Part shown: piece by piece, positions 22,478 through 33,007 of the stretch | Numbering within the stretch: the first letter of the stretch is position 1 | How the letters are laid out: every line of letters begins with the position of its first letter | NCBI GenBank assembly: GCA_030247855.1 | Contig: JAPDRN010000100.1 | Span: 1-64,000 of the forward strand | From: Knufia peltigerae | Taxonomy: Eukaryota > Ascomycota > Eurotiomycetes > Chaetothyriales > Trichomeriaceae | DNA: 64,000 nucleotides | Reading direction: 5' to 3' | The notes under the pieces: model-generated | Seen by the model: the letters and a program-made list of their open reading frames with translations, nothing else | Databases searched by the model: none | What the model was told of the DNA's origin: nothing | Position numbers and translations under genes: made by a program

Positions 22478-23195
22478 GCTTGAGCCGAAGAGACGCTGGG
22501 TCGTCGTTGTCGTCGCTCAATCATAAAGACATGGACGAAATGTGCCTTTCTCGCAGCAACACCAGATTTGAAGGCCAGATTGTGCCGCCTTCACTTACTC
22601 ATGCTCACATCACCAAAGAATGAGTGACAACCACAAGCTTGGTGTTTCGAAAATGGTCTCCTCAGAATCAGCCTTACTTCACTGCTCGACTGAAGCAACC
22701 TCACATTCTTCCCATCCCAATTACAAAACCAGAACCCTCAGCTTTTTGCACCGTCTTCTGGCTCAGCAGCGTCCGCTCGTTTCTCCTTGGTGTTGCTGGA
22801 CACAAGTGCTGTCATTGCTAGGAATTCTCTTCGCCAAAGCGGGCTTCATTGATTGTAGTCGATTTCAATCCTCTGCCTTTGACCGAGCCAGATCTCACTT
22901 CAGTCTCACTTGCGCTGAAAGCTGACTAGCACGTGAATTTGGAAATACTAGGGCGGTGAGAGGTCAATTCACCTCTCTATTTCCGGTTCACTTGTGTCGA
23001 CCAACAACAAGAAGCTAGGACATTCCCCTAAAAGGTCGGCTCCCAACCAGACTCTGCTTACAGGTACTTGACACGGTGCTGTTGTTTCCCATCTCGGTCG
23101 CTTCGGAGAATCAAGAGATATTGATCTCGATTTCAAGCAAACAGGCTATTCACAGAATAGACACGATCCAGTCATGTCTAGCCACAGGTACAGAA
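22478..23195. other. Upstream region of the helicase gene
   Basis: I see no defensible gene. The frame of the helicase is open back to 23076 but has no ATG before 23196. Confidence 0.35.
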
Positions 23196-25661
23196 ATGAC
23201 CAGGCCGCTACCCTTCAAGACTTCTCTAACAGAAATAAGCCTTGCTTTTAGGCCCCGTCAGGAACCCCTCGAAGTTCAAGGTCAAGAGCAAACTCGGAGA
23301 GCTCTCGCAGATCTATTGCGCAAGCATTCCTCGTCTCCTCATGACTCTATCAGAGTGAAATTCCGAAACTTCAGTGATTACCTCTCAACAGTTGGAGCGG
23401 GCGAGCACAAGTTACAGGAGCAAATCAGACTGGCAGAGACCGCACCCATTGAATCATGTAGCCTCATGCTGACGAAGCGCGCAAACAGAAATGTTCAAGA
23501 ATTCAATGCCTTCTTCCGTACGCCTCCCTGGTACCGTGGCAAGCTTCAGGCCGGCGACAAGGCACTTGTGTCTCTTTATTTGCCGAACGGACGGCGCGAG
23601 CGTTGGCTGATGCGAGTCATCGAACCACCTCATTATGCACGGGCTTCTGAAATTGTAGCAGTGCTCTCACCAGCACCGGAATGGCGTGGCGGTGATCAAA
23701 TCAAGCCTATCACGCCTCCTCCACCCAAATTCACAGGCCGCGAAGAACTCGACTGGATCCTAAAACAGACAGGCATACGAGCTAGGATCGCGCCAGAGTT
23801 TCGTCACAGTCTTTGGTATTACATCACGAGAGCTTCAGAGGAATTATTTCACCGCTCTTGTCAGGTCTCTATTGATCCATTAGAAAAATCAGCCCTGGAC
23901 TTCTTAGTGGGTAAATTCGAAGACTTGCGAGAAGTCAACATCTATTCAACACTCCATGACGAGTCCCTCGCGTCAAACGCGCTTATGGATCTTAACGACG
24001 GTCAGAAACAGGCAATCGAGATGGCGAAGAAGGCTCCAGGTGGATTTCTGATCTGTCATGGCGGCCCTGGCACCGGGAAAACGCACTTCATCATCGAGGC
24101 CGTGACTCCCTTCCTCAAGGACTCCGCAAAAAAGCACAAGCTGCTGCTAACTGCAGCTACCAACCGTGGAGTGGACTCGATGGCTTCCGCTCTCTCTGAT
24201 CGATTGGAAAAGTTGTCGAAGGACGACTCTTCATTGAAGAGTCGCTATGTTCTACGTGTGCACAGCTATAAAACTGAGAAGGCCATTGTTATGAGGCAGG
24301 CGGAAAAAGACCGTCGGCGTAATTTATGCAAGAAGCCTGCCATCTCTACAAAGCCCGCTTCGGACCAGACCTCAGAAAACACGGATGCGACAGGTTCAAT
24401 CTCTGCACATTGCGCAACCTTTTCCTCCAGCAAATTCGAGCTAGTCGACGACCACAGAGTCCAAAATATCAGTCTGTCTGTTGGGCAGAAAGTCTTGGAA
24501 CTCCAAGGCCTCGTCAAGCCAATGCCCGAATCCAATCGTCCAAGCACGCCCGGAAAGTCCGAGGGTTTTGTCAGACTTTATAGGAAATACGGTGAGGGAA
24601 TTCCATTGACGGAGCGCGAAAATACCAAGCTAGAAGAGTCACTCGATGAAGTCTTGGGTGCAGCTGTCCGAGGGGCCACAGCGTTATGTGCAACAGTTGG
24701 AGGCGCTGCTGAGTTCAACATTTCGAGACACTATTCCAATGCCGAGCTCATCATCATGGACGAAGCAGCTCGCATCCCAGAATTCGAAACCTGGACACTT
24801 TTCGCATTTTACCCAAAAGCTCTCGGTAAAATTATGGTTGGCGATCCTGATCAAATGGGGCCTCATATCGACGAATATGAGGAGGTCGAGCCTTACCATG
24901 AACAGTTGAGTATGTCTTTGCAAGAGCGATGCCAAGATGCAGGATTCGGATCAGCTTTCTTTACGATTCAGTATCGTGCCATACCAGAGATTGCAGACAT
25001 ATACAATCGAGCTTGCTACAAGAATCGTCTCTTGCATCACGAAACAACGAGCGTCGACCATCCAAATCGCGCCTTAGCTGATGCGTTAAAAAAGCATAAT
25101 AAGGAGAAGTATGAATGCGACGCTTCGGTCGTTTTCTTCGAAATTCCATCGGCGATAGAATCAAAAGTCTACGGAACCTCAAAGGCGTGCGAACAATACG
25201 CAGCATGTGTAATCAATATTCTCGAGGATCTTCTCTCGGCCGATTTTGGAAGCGACGTCAGACCTTGCACAATCGCAGTTCTCACCCCTTACAGTGGTCA
25301 ATTCAAAGTGCTTAGCTTGGCCAAAGACAAGATGCGAAAGACATACCCTGCAATTGAGAAAGTGATCATTGAAACCGTTGGCAAATCTCAAGGTATGCAA
25401 TACGACATCGTCATTGCAGACCCGGTACTTGTCGACGGAAAGCCAAGATTTCTCACGCAGAAACGACTGAACGTGTTCCTTTCTCGTGCACGACATGGAT
25501 TGTATGTTGTCGGAAGGTATCAAGTGTGGAGGGGAATGGATTGGGTAGAAGCTGAACCTCTCCAGGCTTTGGGTATGGCATTGTGGCAATATCGCGCGCC
25601 CTCGACTGTGCCAGTCCCGAGACAGTCAAAGTTCATCGATTCCGGAGTGTTCAGGTCCTAG
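23196..25661 (+). CDS. SF1 helicase, Upf1/DNA2-like
   Basis: This is a superfamily-1B-type helicase with AAA_11/AAA_12 modules, encoded in one exon of 821 residues. Motif I is GGPGTGKT at residues 289-296, motif II is DEAA at 522-525, motif III is GDPDQMGP, motif IV region is QYRAIPEIADIYNRACY, motif V region is ETVGKSQGMQYDIV, and motif VI is RLNVFLSRARHGLYVVG. No zinc-finger or CH domain of Upf1 itself is visible. The N-terminal 270 residues match no domain I know. Such stand-alone helicases are numerous and variable in filamentous fungi; the cellular role is unknown. The start at 23196 is the first ATG in frame. No neighbours suggest a pathway. Confidence 0.85.
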   Translation: MTRPLPFKTSLTEISLAFRPRQEPLEVQGQEQTRRALADLLRKHSSSPHDSIRVKFRNFSDYLSTVGAGEHKLQEQIRLAETAPIESCSLMLTKRANRNVQEFNAFFRTPPWYRGKLQAGDKALVSLYLPNGRRERWLMRVIEPPHYARASEIVAVLSPAPEWRGGDQIKPITPPPPKFTGREELDWILKQTGIRARIAPEFRHSLWYYITRASEELFHRSCQVSIDPLEKSALDFLVGKFEDLREVNIYSTLHDESLASNALMDLNDGQKQAIEMAKKAPGGFLICHGGPGTGKTHFIIEAVTPFLKDSAKKHKLLLTAATNRGVDSMASALSDRLEKLSKDDSSLKSRYVLRVHSYKTEKAIVMRQAEKDRRRNLCKKPAISTKPASDQTSENTDATGSISAHCATFSSSKFELVDDHRVQNISLSVGQKVLELQGLVKPMPESNRPSTPGKSEGFVRLYRKYGEGIPLTERENTKLEESLDEVLGAAVRGATALCATVGGAAEFNISRHYSNAELIIMDEAARIPEFETWTLFAFYPKALGKIMVGDPDQMGPHIDEYEEVEPYHEQLSMSLQERCQDAGFGSAFFTIQYRAIPEIADIYNRACYKNRLLHHETTSVDHPNRALADALKKHNKEKYECDASVVFFEIPSAIESKVYGTSKACEQYAACVINILEDLLSADFGSDVRPCTIAVLTPYSGQFKVLSLAKDKMRKTYPAIEKVIIETVGKSQGMQYDIVIADPVLVDGKPRFLTQKRLNVFLSRARHGLYVVGRYQVWRGMDWVEAEPLQALGMALWQYRAPSTVPVPRQSKFIDSGVFRS

Positions 25662-26250
25662 GGACAACAATAAGAAGCTGAATACCAGCTCCTCGATTCA
25701 TTCGCGCGTCAAAGCATAAGATATTGCAGGTCCCCAGAAAATTGCACATTCGGTGTTGAGCATGGCATGAATTTGACGAAGAACAGTCGGACGACTTCTA
25801 CGCGAAAGGTTCGTCACGAACTTGGCTGTAACTTTGGCAGCTGAGATGCAGCATCAGAGCAAGCTTTTTGCGATTGTATGATTTTTGAGAACGAGACCGA
25901 TCAAGGCATGGAGCTCATTCCAGACATCAATGACTCGGATGATCTGGTATAGAGGGGAAGCATGCCATCTGCAGGACATTACTGGACTCATTGCGAATTG
26001 CCACATCCCCATTTCGGGGGGAGCGGGGCCGGCCCCATTATGTTGATAAAGCACACGGAATGTCCCAGAACCGAGCATAATGGTTACTTATGACGTCATC
26101 TTTGGATCTAATGAGCAATGGATCAGGTAAGTTCGTACACCGCCCCTCAATTTTCTAATAATACCGCGACCAAGAAGTGTTCCAAGAGACATAGACCACT
26201 AACACCCTGAAGCCTAGTCCTCTAAGATTTTCAGACTCGAGTACATCAAC
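25662..26250. other. Intergenic, upstream of FAD dehydrogenase
   Basis: No gene is seen. A very G/C-rich stretch near 26009-26041 (CCCCATTTCGGGG and GGGGCCGGCCCC) has dyad symmetry and could form a hairpin or hold zinc-cluster or C2H2 factor sites. Confidence 0.35.
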
Positions 26251-27606
26251 ATGTACGACCTTGTCGTAGTTGGTCATGGCATTGCCGGCCTCGCCGCCGC
26301 AGTATCAGCTGCAGAACTCTCGCCCTCAGCGCAGATAGCCGTGCTAGAGCATGCACCAGAGCATGCGAGCGGTGGAAACTCACGCTGGAGCCCTGCCAAC
26401 ATGCGAATGCCATCTGTCAATGAGGTATTACCAGGCTTCGTGGACGACATGGTGGCTGCAAGCGGAAGTGGTGGCGACCGCGCGTATTTCGAAAGGCTTA
26501 CTAGCCAGGCCCCTGAAGCCCTCCAATGGCTCGAAAAGCAGGGGGTGCAGTTTCACGCCATGGACTATTTCTTGAAATCTTGGCCTAACAGGATCCAGCC
26601 TATTGGCAAAGGTGCTGCCATTGTCGAAGCCCTCAAGCAATCAGCCAAATCGAAGGGTGTCCAACTGGTGTATAATTGCCGTGCCCAGCGACTTCATCTT
26701 GGCCGAGGACAGGCCATAGTTGAGGCAGCTGATGGGCGACGAATCATTGCCCGGTCTGTTGTGCTCGCCAGTGGTGGGTTTCAAGGCAGTCCAGACATGC
26801 TGCGTACTCATCTTGGTCCTGGTGCGGAGACGTTGAGACCGATATCACCTGGGACGGCCTGGAACGCCGGCGACGGCATCCAGATGGCACTGGCCAACGG
26901 AGCCAAGGCCTCTGGCGATTGGAACGGAATGCACAGCGAAGTAATCGACCCACGGAGCAGTCAGCCAGCGCCACTGGTCCTCAACTACCCGTACGGGGTT
27001 GTGGTGAATCAGGAGGGAAAGCGGTTCGTAGATGAAGGTGCTGGACTCGTGCATGACACGTGGGAGCATCTTTCCAGAACCATACATTTTGACACACCGG
27101 GCCGCTTAGCCTGGGCAATTTGTGATTCCAGATTTTTTCAATTGGAGGACCATGACGCAGCTATCCGCTCCGATATGCCGCCGGTGACAGCGGACACGAT
27201 TTATGGTCTGGCGGCACAGATGGGGGTGCCGGAACAGGCGCTTCTGAACACAATCTTAAACTACAATGCAGCCTGTAACGCAAACATGTCTGGCTTTACG
27301 GCGGGCCGGCTTGATAATCTCGCCACTACCTCAGGCTTGCAACCATCGAAATCGAACTGGGCTAGGCCGCTCGACGCTCCGCCGTATACCGCATTCCCCT
27401 TAGCCGCGGCCATTGTCTACACTTTCGGCGGCATTGCGACTGATGTGGAAGCGCGCGTTCTTGGCCAGAGAGGCATCATTCCTAATCTATATGCTGCAGG
27501 TGAGATTACTGGCCATTTCTACGACAAGGCTCCAAATGCAGTGGCCGTTATGCGGGCACTCGTCTTTGGACGTATTGCTGGCCTCAATGCCATAAGCTCC
27601 CATTAG
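26251..27606 (+). CDS. FAD-dependent dehydrogenase, TcuA-like (FAD_binding_2)
   Basis: The protein belongs to the succinate dehydrogenase/fumarate reductase flavoprotein family and most resembles bacterial tricarballylate dehydrogenase TcuA. One exon gives 451 residues, close to TcuA. The FAD-binding motif is GHGIAG at residues 8-13, followed by GGNSRWSPANMRM as in TcuA. The C-terminal part has WARPLDAPPYTAFPL, FGGIATDVEARV, and NLYAAGEITGHFYDKAP, then FGRIAGLNA. No membrane anchor or haem domain is present. No introns, the bacterial-type architecture and decayed sequence on its right side are consistent with acquisition from bacteria, but I cannot run the phylogeny. The substrate is unknown; tricarballylate, a steroid or another hydrophobic or tricarboxylic acid are all possible. 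Confidence 0.82.
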   Translation: MYDLVVVGHGIAGLAAAVSAAELSPSAQIAVLEHAPEHASGGNSRWSPANMRMPSVNEVLPGFVDDMVAASGSGGDRAYFERLTSQAPEALQWLEKQGVQFHAMDYFLKSWPNRIQPIGKGAAIVEALKQSAKSKGVQLVYNCRAQRLHLGRGQAIVEAADGRRIIARSVVLASGGFQGSPDMLRTHLGPGAETLRPISPGTAWNAGDGIQMALANGAKASGDWNGMHSEVIDPRSSQPAPLVLNYPYGVVVNQEGKRFVDEGAGLVHDTWEHLSRTIHFDTPGRLAWAICDSRFFQLEDHDAAIRSDMPPVTADTIYGLAAQMGVPEQALLNTILNYNAACNANMSGFTAGRLDNLATTSGLQPSKSNWARPLDAPPYTAFPLAAAIVYTFGGIATDVEARVLGQRGIIPNLYAAGEITGHFYDKAPNAVAVMRALVFGRIAGLNAISSH

Positions 27607-27676
27607 ACAGAGAGAAGTGTACCGTCTCCCTGGAGACTAGGCCTTTTACATCTAATACTATCCTCAAGCTGGTTGG

Positions 27677-28266
27677 ATGATGGATACAGCGAACCCCCGA
27701 AATGGTTGGTCTAAAGGTACGCATTTATGACTTTTCACCCTTGAATAATGCGCTTGCATTTATTTGAATTAGCTGCCCTGGCCCAATTCAGCCTCCCTGC
27801 GGCTCAGTCGACTGCCTCTAGTCTATGGCGTTGCCGAAGTTAAAGGAAGGGTTGATTACTTTGCCTAGTGCAGTTAATGATGCTCAAACGGTGAACTACA
27901 TATCTTGTTACTTCTTGCCTTCATTGTAATGGCCTGCTTCATATTCGTTTTATCATCTTTATTTAAATTCACTGAATAATAGCTATCGTACACGTGCAGG
28001 GTACGCAGGACAGTCAATTGTTTCCTTCTTATCCATTTACACCATCCCCGCCTTCAATCTCGCCATCGTGCTATTGTTCCTCCTAGCGATCCAGTTTCTC
28101 CCACCCTACAACATGTATGGGAGATCAAGGGTGTACATAGACTCACTGATCTACATCAACATGGTGTGAGCTACCCTCCCCTTTTTACTTACTGATGTCG
28201 ATATCAGGCCACGGCCCAGGGCAGCCTTCCCTCAACCCTCTTGGGGTACAGTTCTTCTCCAGCCTA
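27677..28266 (+). pseudogene. Possible remnant of a membrane protein gene
   Basis: A plausible middle exon at 28000-28162 encodes one strongly hydrophobic stretch (IPAFNLAIVLLFLLAIQFLPPY) followed by a basic segment (YGRSRVYIDSLIYINM). Splicing at GTGTGA to an acceptor near 28208 extends it to a stop near 28266. A candidate first exon at 27677-27716 would need a long 283-nt intron. I recognise no family. The coding look is limited to about 50 residues, so a broken gene is more likely than an intact one. It overlaps the end of the histidine-phosphatase fragment on the other strand. Confidence 0.25.
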
Positions 28267-28705
28267 GAAGGACTGGAGGTGGTAACATCAGGCAATCGAC
28301 TGTTTCCATAGGGAGCCAGCGGGTTGTGTATCCTGATAAGATCCATCGGCAGGGTGGGCAATAGACCACCATGCCATCCTTTATGACACTGCTCATCCTC
28401 CGCGGCTGAACCGTTGCTGTCCGTCAAGGAACCGATACGTAATCCTACTCGGTTTTCGAGAAACTGCTGACACCATGAACAAGCTGACCCGCGCACACGC
28501 CCCTTTCCCCAATTACACAACTGTCTAACTTGGGCCTTGCCCGCCTCGGTCAGTTTGATATCTGTAATGCCGGTCGCCCTGCCCTCTTCGGACCATGTCG
28601 TCGCACCTACAACAAAGCGCACTTTGTCAAACATAAACACCACAATACCGAGATTCGGAACTTACCATGGCGGACAAGGAATATTCGGGGCTCCTGGCGG
28701 GACAT
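28185..28705 (-). pseudogene. Histidine phosphatase (SHB17/PGM-like) 5' fragment
   Basis: Exon 28705-28666 joined to an exon starting at 28606 reads MSRQEPRIFLVRHGATTWSE and then GITDIKLTEAGKAQVRQL. This is the unmistakable N-terminus of a phosphoglycerate-mutase-family phosphatase like fungal Shb17, with the catalytic RHG at residues 12-14 restored by a 59-nt intron. After residue 43 the reading frame stays open to 28185 but no longer resembles the family: the TSPR and second-histidine regions are missing and the sequence looks random. I therefore read it as a truncated gene, either a relic or the result of a rearrangement. Expression as a short protein cannot be excluded. Confidence 0.65.
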
Positions 28706-29353
28706 TGTTGAAGTTGCTTTGAGCAACACAGCAGGAAGCCGTGGCAATACCGAAGCGCGACCAAGGTTGTTTGGACCATCGCACGTGATTCGCTTGGAGG
28801 TAGATCCATCAGGTGTCTAGGAATCCCCTTGTGATTGGGCCGCTTCCGACCTTTGTGGCGATGCCGAAGACAGTTGCTGGCGTGCGATATCGTCCACTTA
28901 TATCAGCCGCCATGAGCAGCCAGCCGGACTCTTGTGGGCGGAGCCTAGCTCAGACCAATCGTCGCTTGTAGAAAGCTGCGGCTTCAGCCGGGAACAAATT
29001 TTAGAAGACTGTCTCAAGCGGATTTGGCAGGCAATAATTCAAGATATTGAAGTCAAGGCGATAGCTTAAACAAACCTTTGGTAGTACATATAAATGGATG
29101 TATTCATTATATAATAGCACGTATGTGATCTCGCCGCTGTCTGAGATATGTGATCTTGAGTCACGAATCGGGAAGCAGTTCCTGTTCGACCGGTGAACAT
29201 CGGTTGTGACATGGTATCGAAGGATATCCAGTGATCACCACAAGATTGTGATCTCCAGCATCTTCGCAATTGCAGCACGTTGTAAGTAGTTCGATTGATC
29301 ATTCCAACGTAGTGGACTCTTGATGTGGAGGCCACAAAAGAATGGCTTGAATG
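28706..29353. other. Intergenic, no gene seen
   Basis: These 650 bases separate the phosphatase fragment and the bZIP gene. Only short open frames without recognisable content are found. Confidence 0.35.
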
Positions 29354-29858
29354 CTATCTGGTGCTGTCTTTTTGTGAAGACACAAATTCAGGCACTGACT
29401 GTGGTGACTTGCCGTACAGCTGAGTCTTGAAGATCTCGATGGTTTTGGTGAGGGCTTTGTTGGTCTCTTCCTGCTTTGTGAGTTGCGAGCGGAGGCATTT
29501 GATTGACTCGTTTGCATCTCTGAGTGCTTGATCTTTGCGTTGTCGACATGCGCGCTGAGAATCGCGATTCTGAGCTCGTCGGCGCTGGTCAGCATGTTAG
29601 TACTTGTATCAATAGAAGATCTGTGGTATTCTTCAGGCTCTATCCTCTATTCTTGCGAGGCTGGCACGTCCTAACATGTCCAAGGCAGAGCACTAATTGA
29701 ATCCTTCTTCTCGGCCTTCGTTGTTCAAATCTCAGTGCTAACGACCCAGAGATGTCTCTTTCCATTCATTCACGTTTTGATCGCTCTTCTACCGTGTCCG
29801 TGTCCGACCGTGTCTCCTCGTACCGAGTTGACACATCTCCGCACTTTTCCTCATCCAT
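29354..29858 (-). CDS. Small bZIP transcription factor
   Basis: The last exon, 29584-29354, encodes a complete basic-leucine-zipper region: a basic part RRRAQNRDSQRACRQRK with the NxxSQR core, then a coiled coil with heptad-spaced leucine and isoleucine (ALRDANESIKCLRSQL, KALTKTIEIFKTQL) and a short tail. The exon is preceded by a perfect branch site TACTAAC and acceptor ACCAG. The 5' exon is less certain: an ATG at 29858 opens 22 codons that end at a GTAGAA donor at 29792, which would give a 98-residue protein with a 208-nt intron. Other 5' exons are possible. The AP-1/Yap-like RRAQNR core suggests a stress or metabolic regulator; targets are unknown. It is divergent from the Gfo/Idh/MocA gene. 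Confidence 0.65.
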
Positions 29859-30016
29859 CCCCGGCTGAATCTTTGTGGATTGAATTTAGCCGTGTCTCCG
29901 GACACGCAACGAAACATGGGACCTTCAACGGTCGTTTGAGTGCACTGTATCTCGTTCATTGGACAGACAACATAGGCATTGACCTCTAGCCTATACCGGG
30001 AACAGTTCGTCTACGA

Positions 30017-30035
30017 TGATGATGATGATGATGAT
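30017..30035. repeat. (GAT)n microsatellite
   Basis: A short trinucleotide run of GAT lies between the bZIP and oxidoreductase starts, in presumed promoter or leader sequence. Confidence 0.6.
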
Positions 30036-30157
30036 ATTTACTTCAAGATGGAGAGGCTCTCTTCAGAACGAGGTATTAGCAGAACCTGATACAGTGGTGA
30101 ATGCTCGACAACAACTACGTTGAAAACAAGATCAACAACAACAACAACGCCACCACC

Positions 30158-30954
30158 ATGAACCTCATCAAAGTTGGAATCATAGGCTACGGCTTCTCGA
30201 CCAAATGTTTCCATCTACCATTCATCCTGGCTCTACCTGATCGATTCAAAGTCACGGCATTCTTTCAGCGCTCGGAAGCTCCAGGGGATCCCCGGTCTGC
30301 CAAAAGGGGCACACACTGCACCGTCGACCATCCTGAAGCGAAACACTATCGTACGGCCGACGAGTTCTTCGCCGACCCGGATGTCCAAGTCGTGATTGTT
30401 TGTAGCAAAACAGACACTCACGCAGAGTATGCCGAAAAGGCTTTGTTGGCCGGAAAACATGGTACTACCAGACCCTCCCCTTTTCCTTCCTTCTTCTCAT
30501 CTGGCATTTTGCTTCATGTATGTCACCATTGGGGGGAGCCAACGTGAACGGCTAATTTGTCCACCGAGGATCAGTCGTTGTCGAAAAACCATTCACCAGG
30601 ACCACAGAAGAAGCCGACCGCATCATTTCCGTCGCCAGACAAACGGGATTGATATTGACGGTTTTTCAGAATAGGAGATGGGTATGATTGTTTTCTTTCT
30701 GCCTTTCCACTTCTTCTGCCTGAAAATGTCCATCCCCTGTTCTACACGTTCTGACCACCCCCGTGATGTTGTCTCTCTTCCGTAAAAATAGGACTCGGAC
30801 TTTTTGACACTTCAACACCTCATTCAAAATGACGCATTGGGAGACGTCAAAGAAGTCGAAATTCATTATGATGTCGATTTCCCGTTTTGGATGAGAAATA
30901 TGAACAAGAAGTTCTACACTCCAGGTGATGGTATGATGTTTGGTCTAGGTTAGT

Positions 30955-31001
<47 letters not shown>

Positions 31002-31016
31002 TCTCTCTCTCTCTCA

Positions 31017-31049
<33 letters not shown>

Positions 31050-31797
31050 CCCATCCCATCCCATCCCACTACCTACCTTTGTCAGTCACAAGTCTAACAA
31101 ATAATACTACTGTACAAAAGGAAGCCATACGATCGATCAAGCTCAACTCCTTTTCGGTCGTCCATCATCCGTGACATGTTTTCTACGTGTACTCCGTGGC
31201 ATCGAAAGTGAAGTCGACGATTCATTCACCATGATTCTACAATACGGTCCACCTCACAAGGACCTTTTGGTCACGGTCAAAACCAACATCGCTTCTTGCA
31301 TGCAAGAACAATTGAAATATTTTGTTCGTGGGACAAAAGGGTCATATGTAAAGGTTTGTTTTTTTCTTTCATCGCCCATTCCTCATTTACCATTTTCCAC
31401 CATCACTTTTGAAAAGACAGACATCAAGGACTAACGAGCTCCCCCCCCCCCTCCCAAATAATAGCATGGAACTTGTGTCCAAGAACAACAAATCTTTGAC
31501 TCCTTATCCCCACAAGATCCTCGGTTCGGTGTGGAACCTACCGGTCTCAATGGCACCCTCACCACCTCGTACTGTTTCGACGACGGCTCCCAAAATCTCG
31601 ACTCGGCTTCGAAAAAGTACGTGGGAAGGTACCCCACACTCCGGGGACACTGGTTGGGATTCTACGAGAACCTGGCCGACGCGATCCAAAAGGAAACCAA
31701 AATCGCCGTCGAGCCCGGACAGTCTCGTGACGGCATCAGGACCATCGAGTTGGGGAGGATGAGCCACGCGCAGGGGAGGGGTGTGCCTTGGGCTTGA
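30158..31797 (+). CDS. Gfo/Idh/MocA oxidoreductase, YdgJ-like
   Basis: This is an NAD(P)-dependent oxidoreductase that probably acts on a sugar or polyol. Five exons, 30158-30461, 30575-30681, 30792-30948, 31121-31353 and 31465-31797, give 377 residues and all phases agree. The Rossmann fold starts with VGIIGYGFSTKCFHLPF, continues with ADPDVQVVIVCSKTDTHAEYA, and has the family motif KHVVVEKPFTRT created by splicing intron 1. NRRWDSDFLTL is restored across intron 2 and SHTIDQAQLLFG begins exon 4. E. coli YdgJ has the same layout. An in-frame ATG at 30101 would add 19 Asn-rich residues; I prefer 30158 because family members start there. Intron 3 contains a long CT microsatellite. Confidence 0.88.
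30959..31068. repeat. (CT)n/(CA)n/(CATCC)n microsatellite within intron
   Basis: About 80 bases of nearly pure CT, broken by two CACT interruptions, pass into a short CA run and then tandem CATCC. The tract begins 11 bases after the intron 3 donor of the Gfo/Idh/MocA gene and fills much of that 172-nt intron. Confidence 0.9.
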
Positions 31798-33007
31798 TTG
31801 AAGAAACCCAGGGTATCACAGGCATGGTCTAGAGGCACGATGGAACACAACAAAGAAAGAGAAAGATTGTCAAGGTTTCGAGGGTTTTTGATTGACTGAC
31901 CCATCCCCGGCATTTCGACTTGTATACCTCCAGTAGGTAGGCACGTACCCAGGTGTGTCTTTTTGAGACGGCAAAGAGGAAAAGAACATTTGTATACGAA
32001 TACTTTCCCCGCCGACTCCAATAACTTACGCTGGCATCTGTGTGATCGCAACCAATTGTAACTGAAATTGCCTCGTACTCGTACCTGCTGGCCCAGCCGT
32101 ACTGTGTTCTGTCGACTCCTGGAGAGATACATGATTGAATTTTGACCTCTCTTTCTCATCCTCGTTCTGCCATTTCAGATATACCTCGAGTGCCTAATCG
32201 ATCCCCATTCCTGAATTCCAAACGACCCAAAACCCCCTCCGAGCAATGTGTGTGTATAAAAATTCAAGGGGAAATTACGCGCATGACCTCGACCCATAAA
32301 AAGCAAAACAAGTCCCAATATCCTTACTTTCCACCCATATCAACATCCCAACAGTCAAAAACGAACGTCGAAGCCCGACAACGCCATGCTTTGCAGAGTC
32401 CATGTCATAGCAGCCAAAGTTTCAGCCCATAGCCATGCCCGCTGAAGCAACAAACCATCCACAAAAGCCCTTCCCTAGTCAGGAAGTCCATCGCACTCCG
32501 TACTTTTTTGATCAGACCGTTGCCTTCTCATTTGCCATTTGCCAGCCCAAAAAACAATATGCCATGCTGTGCCAACTACCACTCTCTTTTCTCCCAACCC
32601 CGAGAATAACAGCAAAAACAAACCGAAACCCCCATGTGACTTTGACAAAATTGTCCCACTCTTACCCCTTTTGTACCCGCACAAATGTATTCCCAGACTG
32701 TCGGATAGTGTTCGTTCAAATCGTCGTCGATTGCGGTTGCAAAAATAAATGAGTTGTATATCCACAACTTGTGGGCTCCGAAGCGCACTGAACATGAGGT
32801 ATTTCTTTTCCCATCCACACACACGATACGCGCTATGCAGAAAGCATCCTGAAGACACCGACATGCATAACAAAACACACACGCACACACGATTCACTCC
32901 ATCCCCACAATTGTGCCCTGTACACCGAGGATATGCTGAATGCTGTCAACACAGCTCCCTATATACAGATCGTATCATCTTCTTGGTCGTGTCGTCATAA
33001 AAGTCGT
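31798..33007. other. Convergent 3' intergenic region
   Basis: No gene is seen in 1.2 kb. The sequence from about 32200 to 32900 is A/C-rich on the plus strand and holds many CA-type short runs (for example near 32875-32890). The 3' untranslated regions of both neighbours must end here. Confidence 0.4.
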
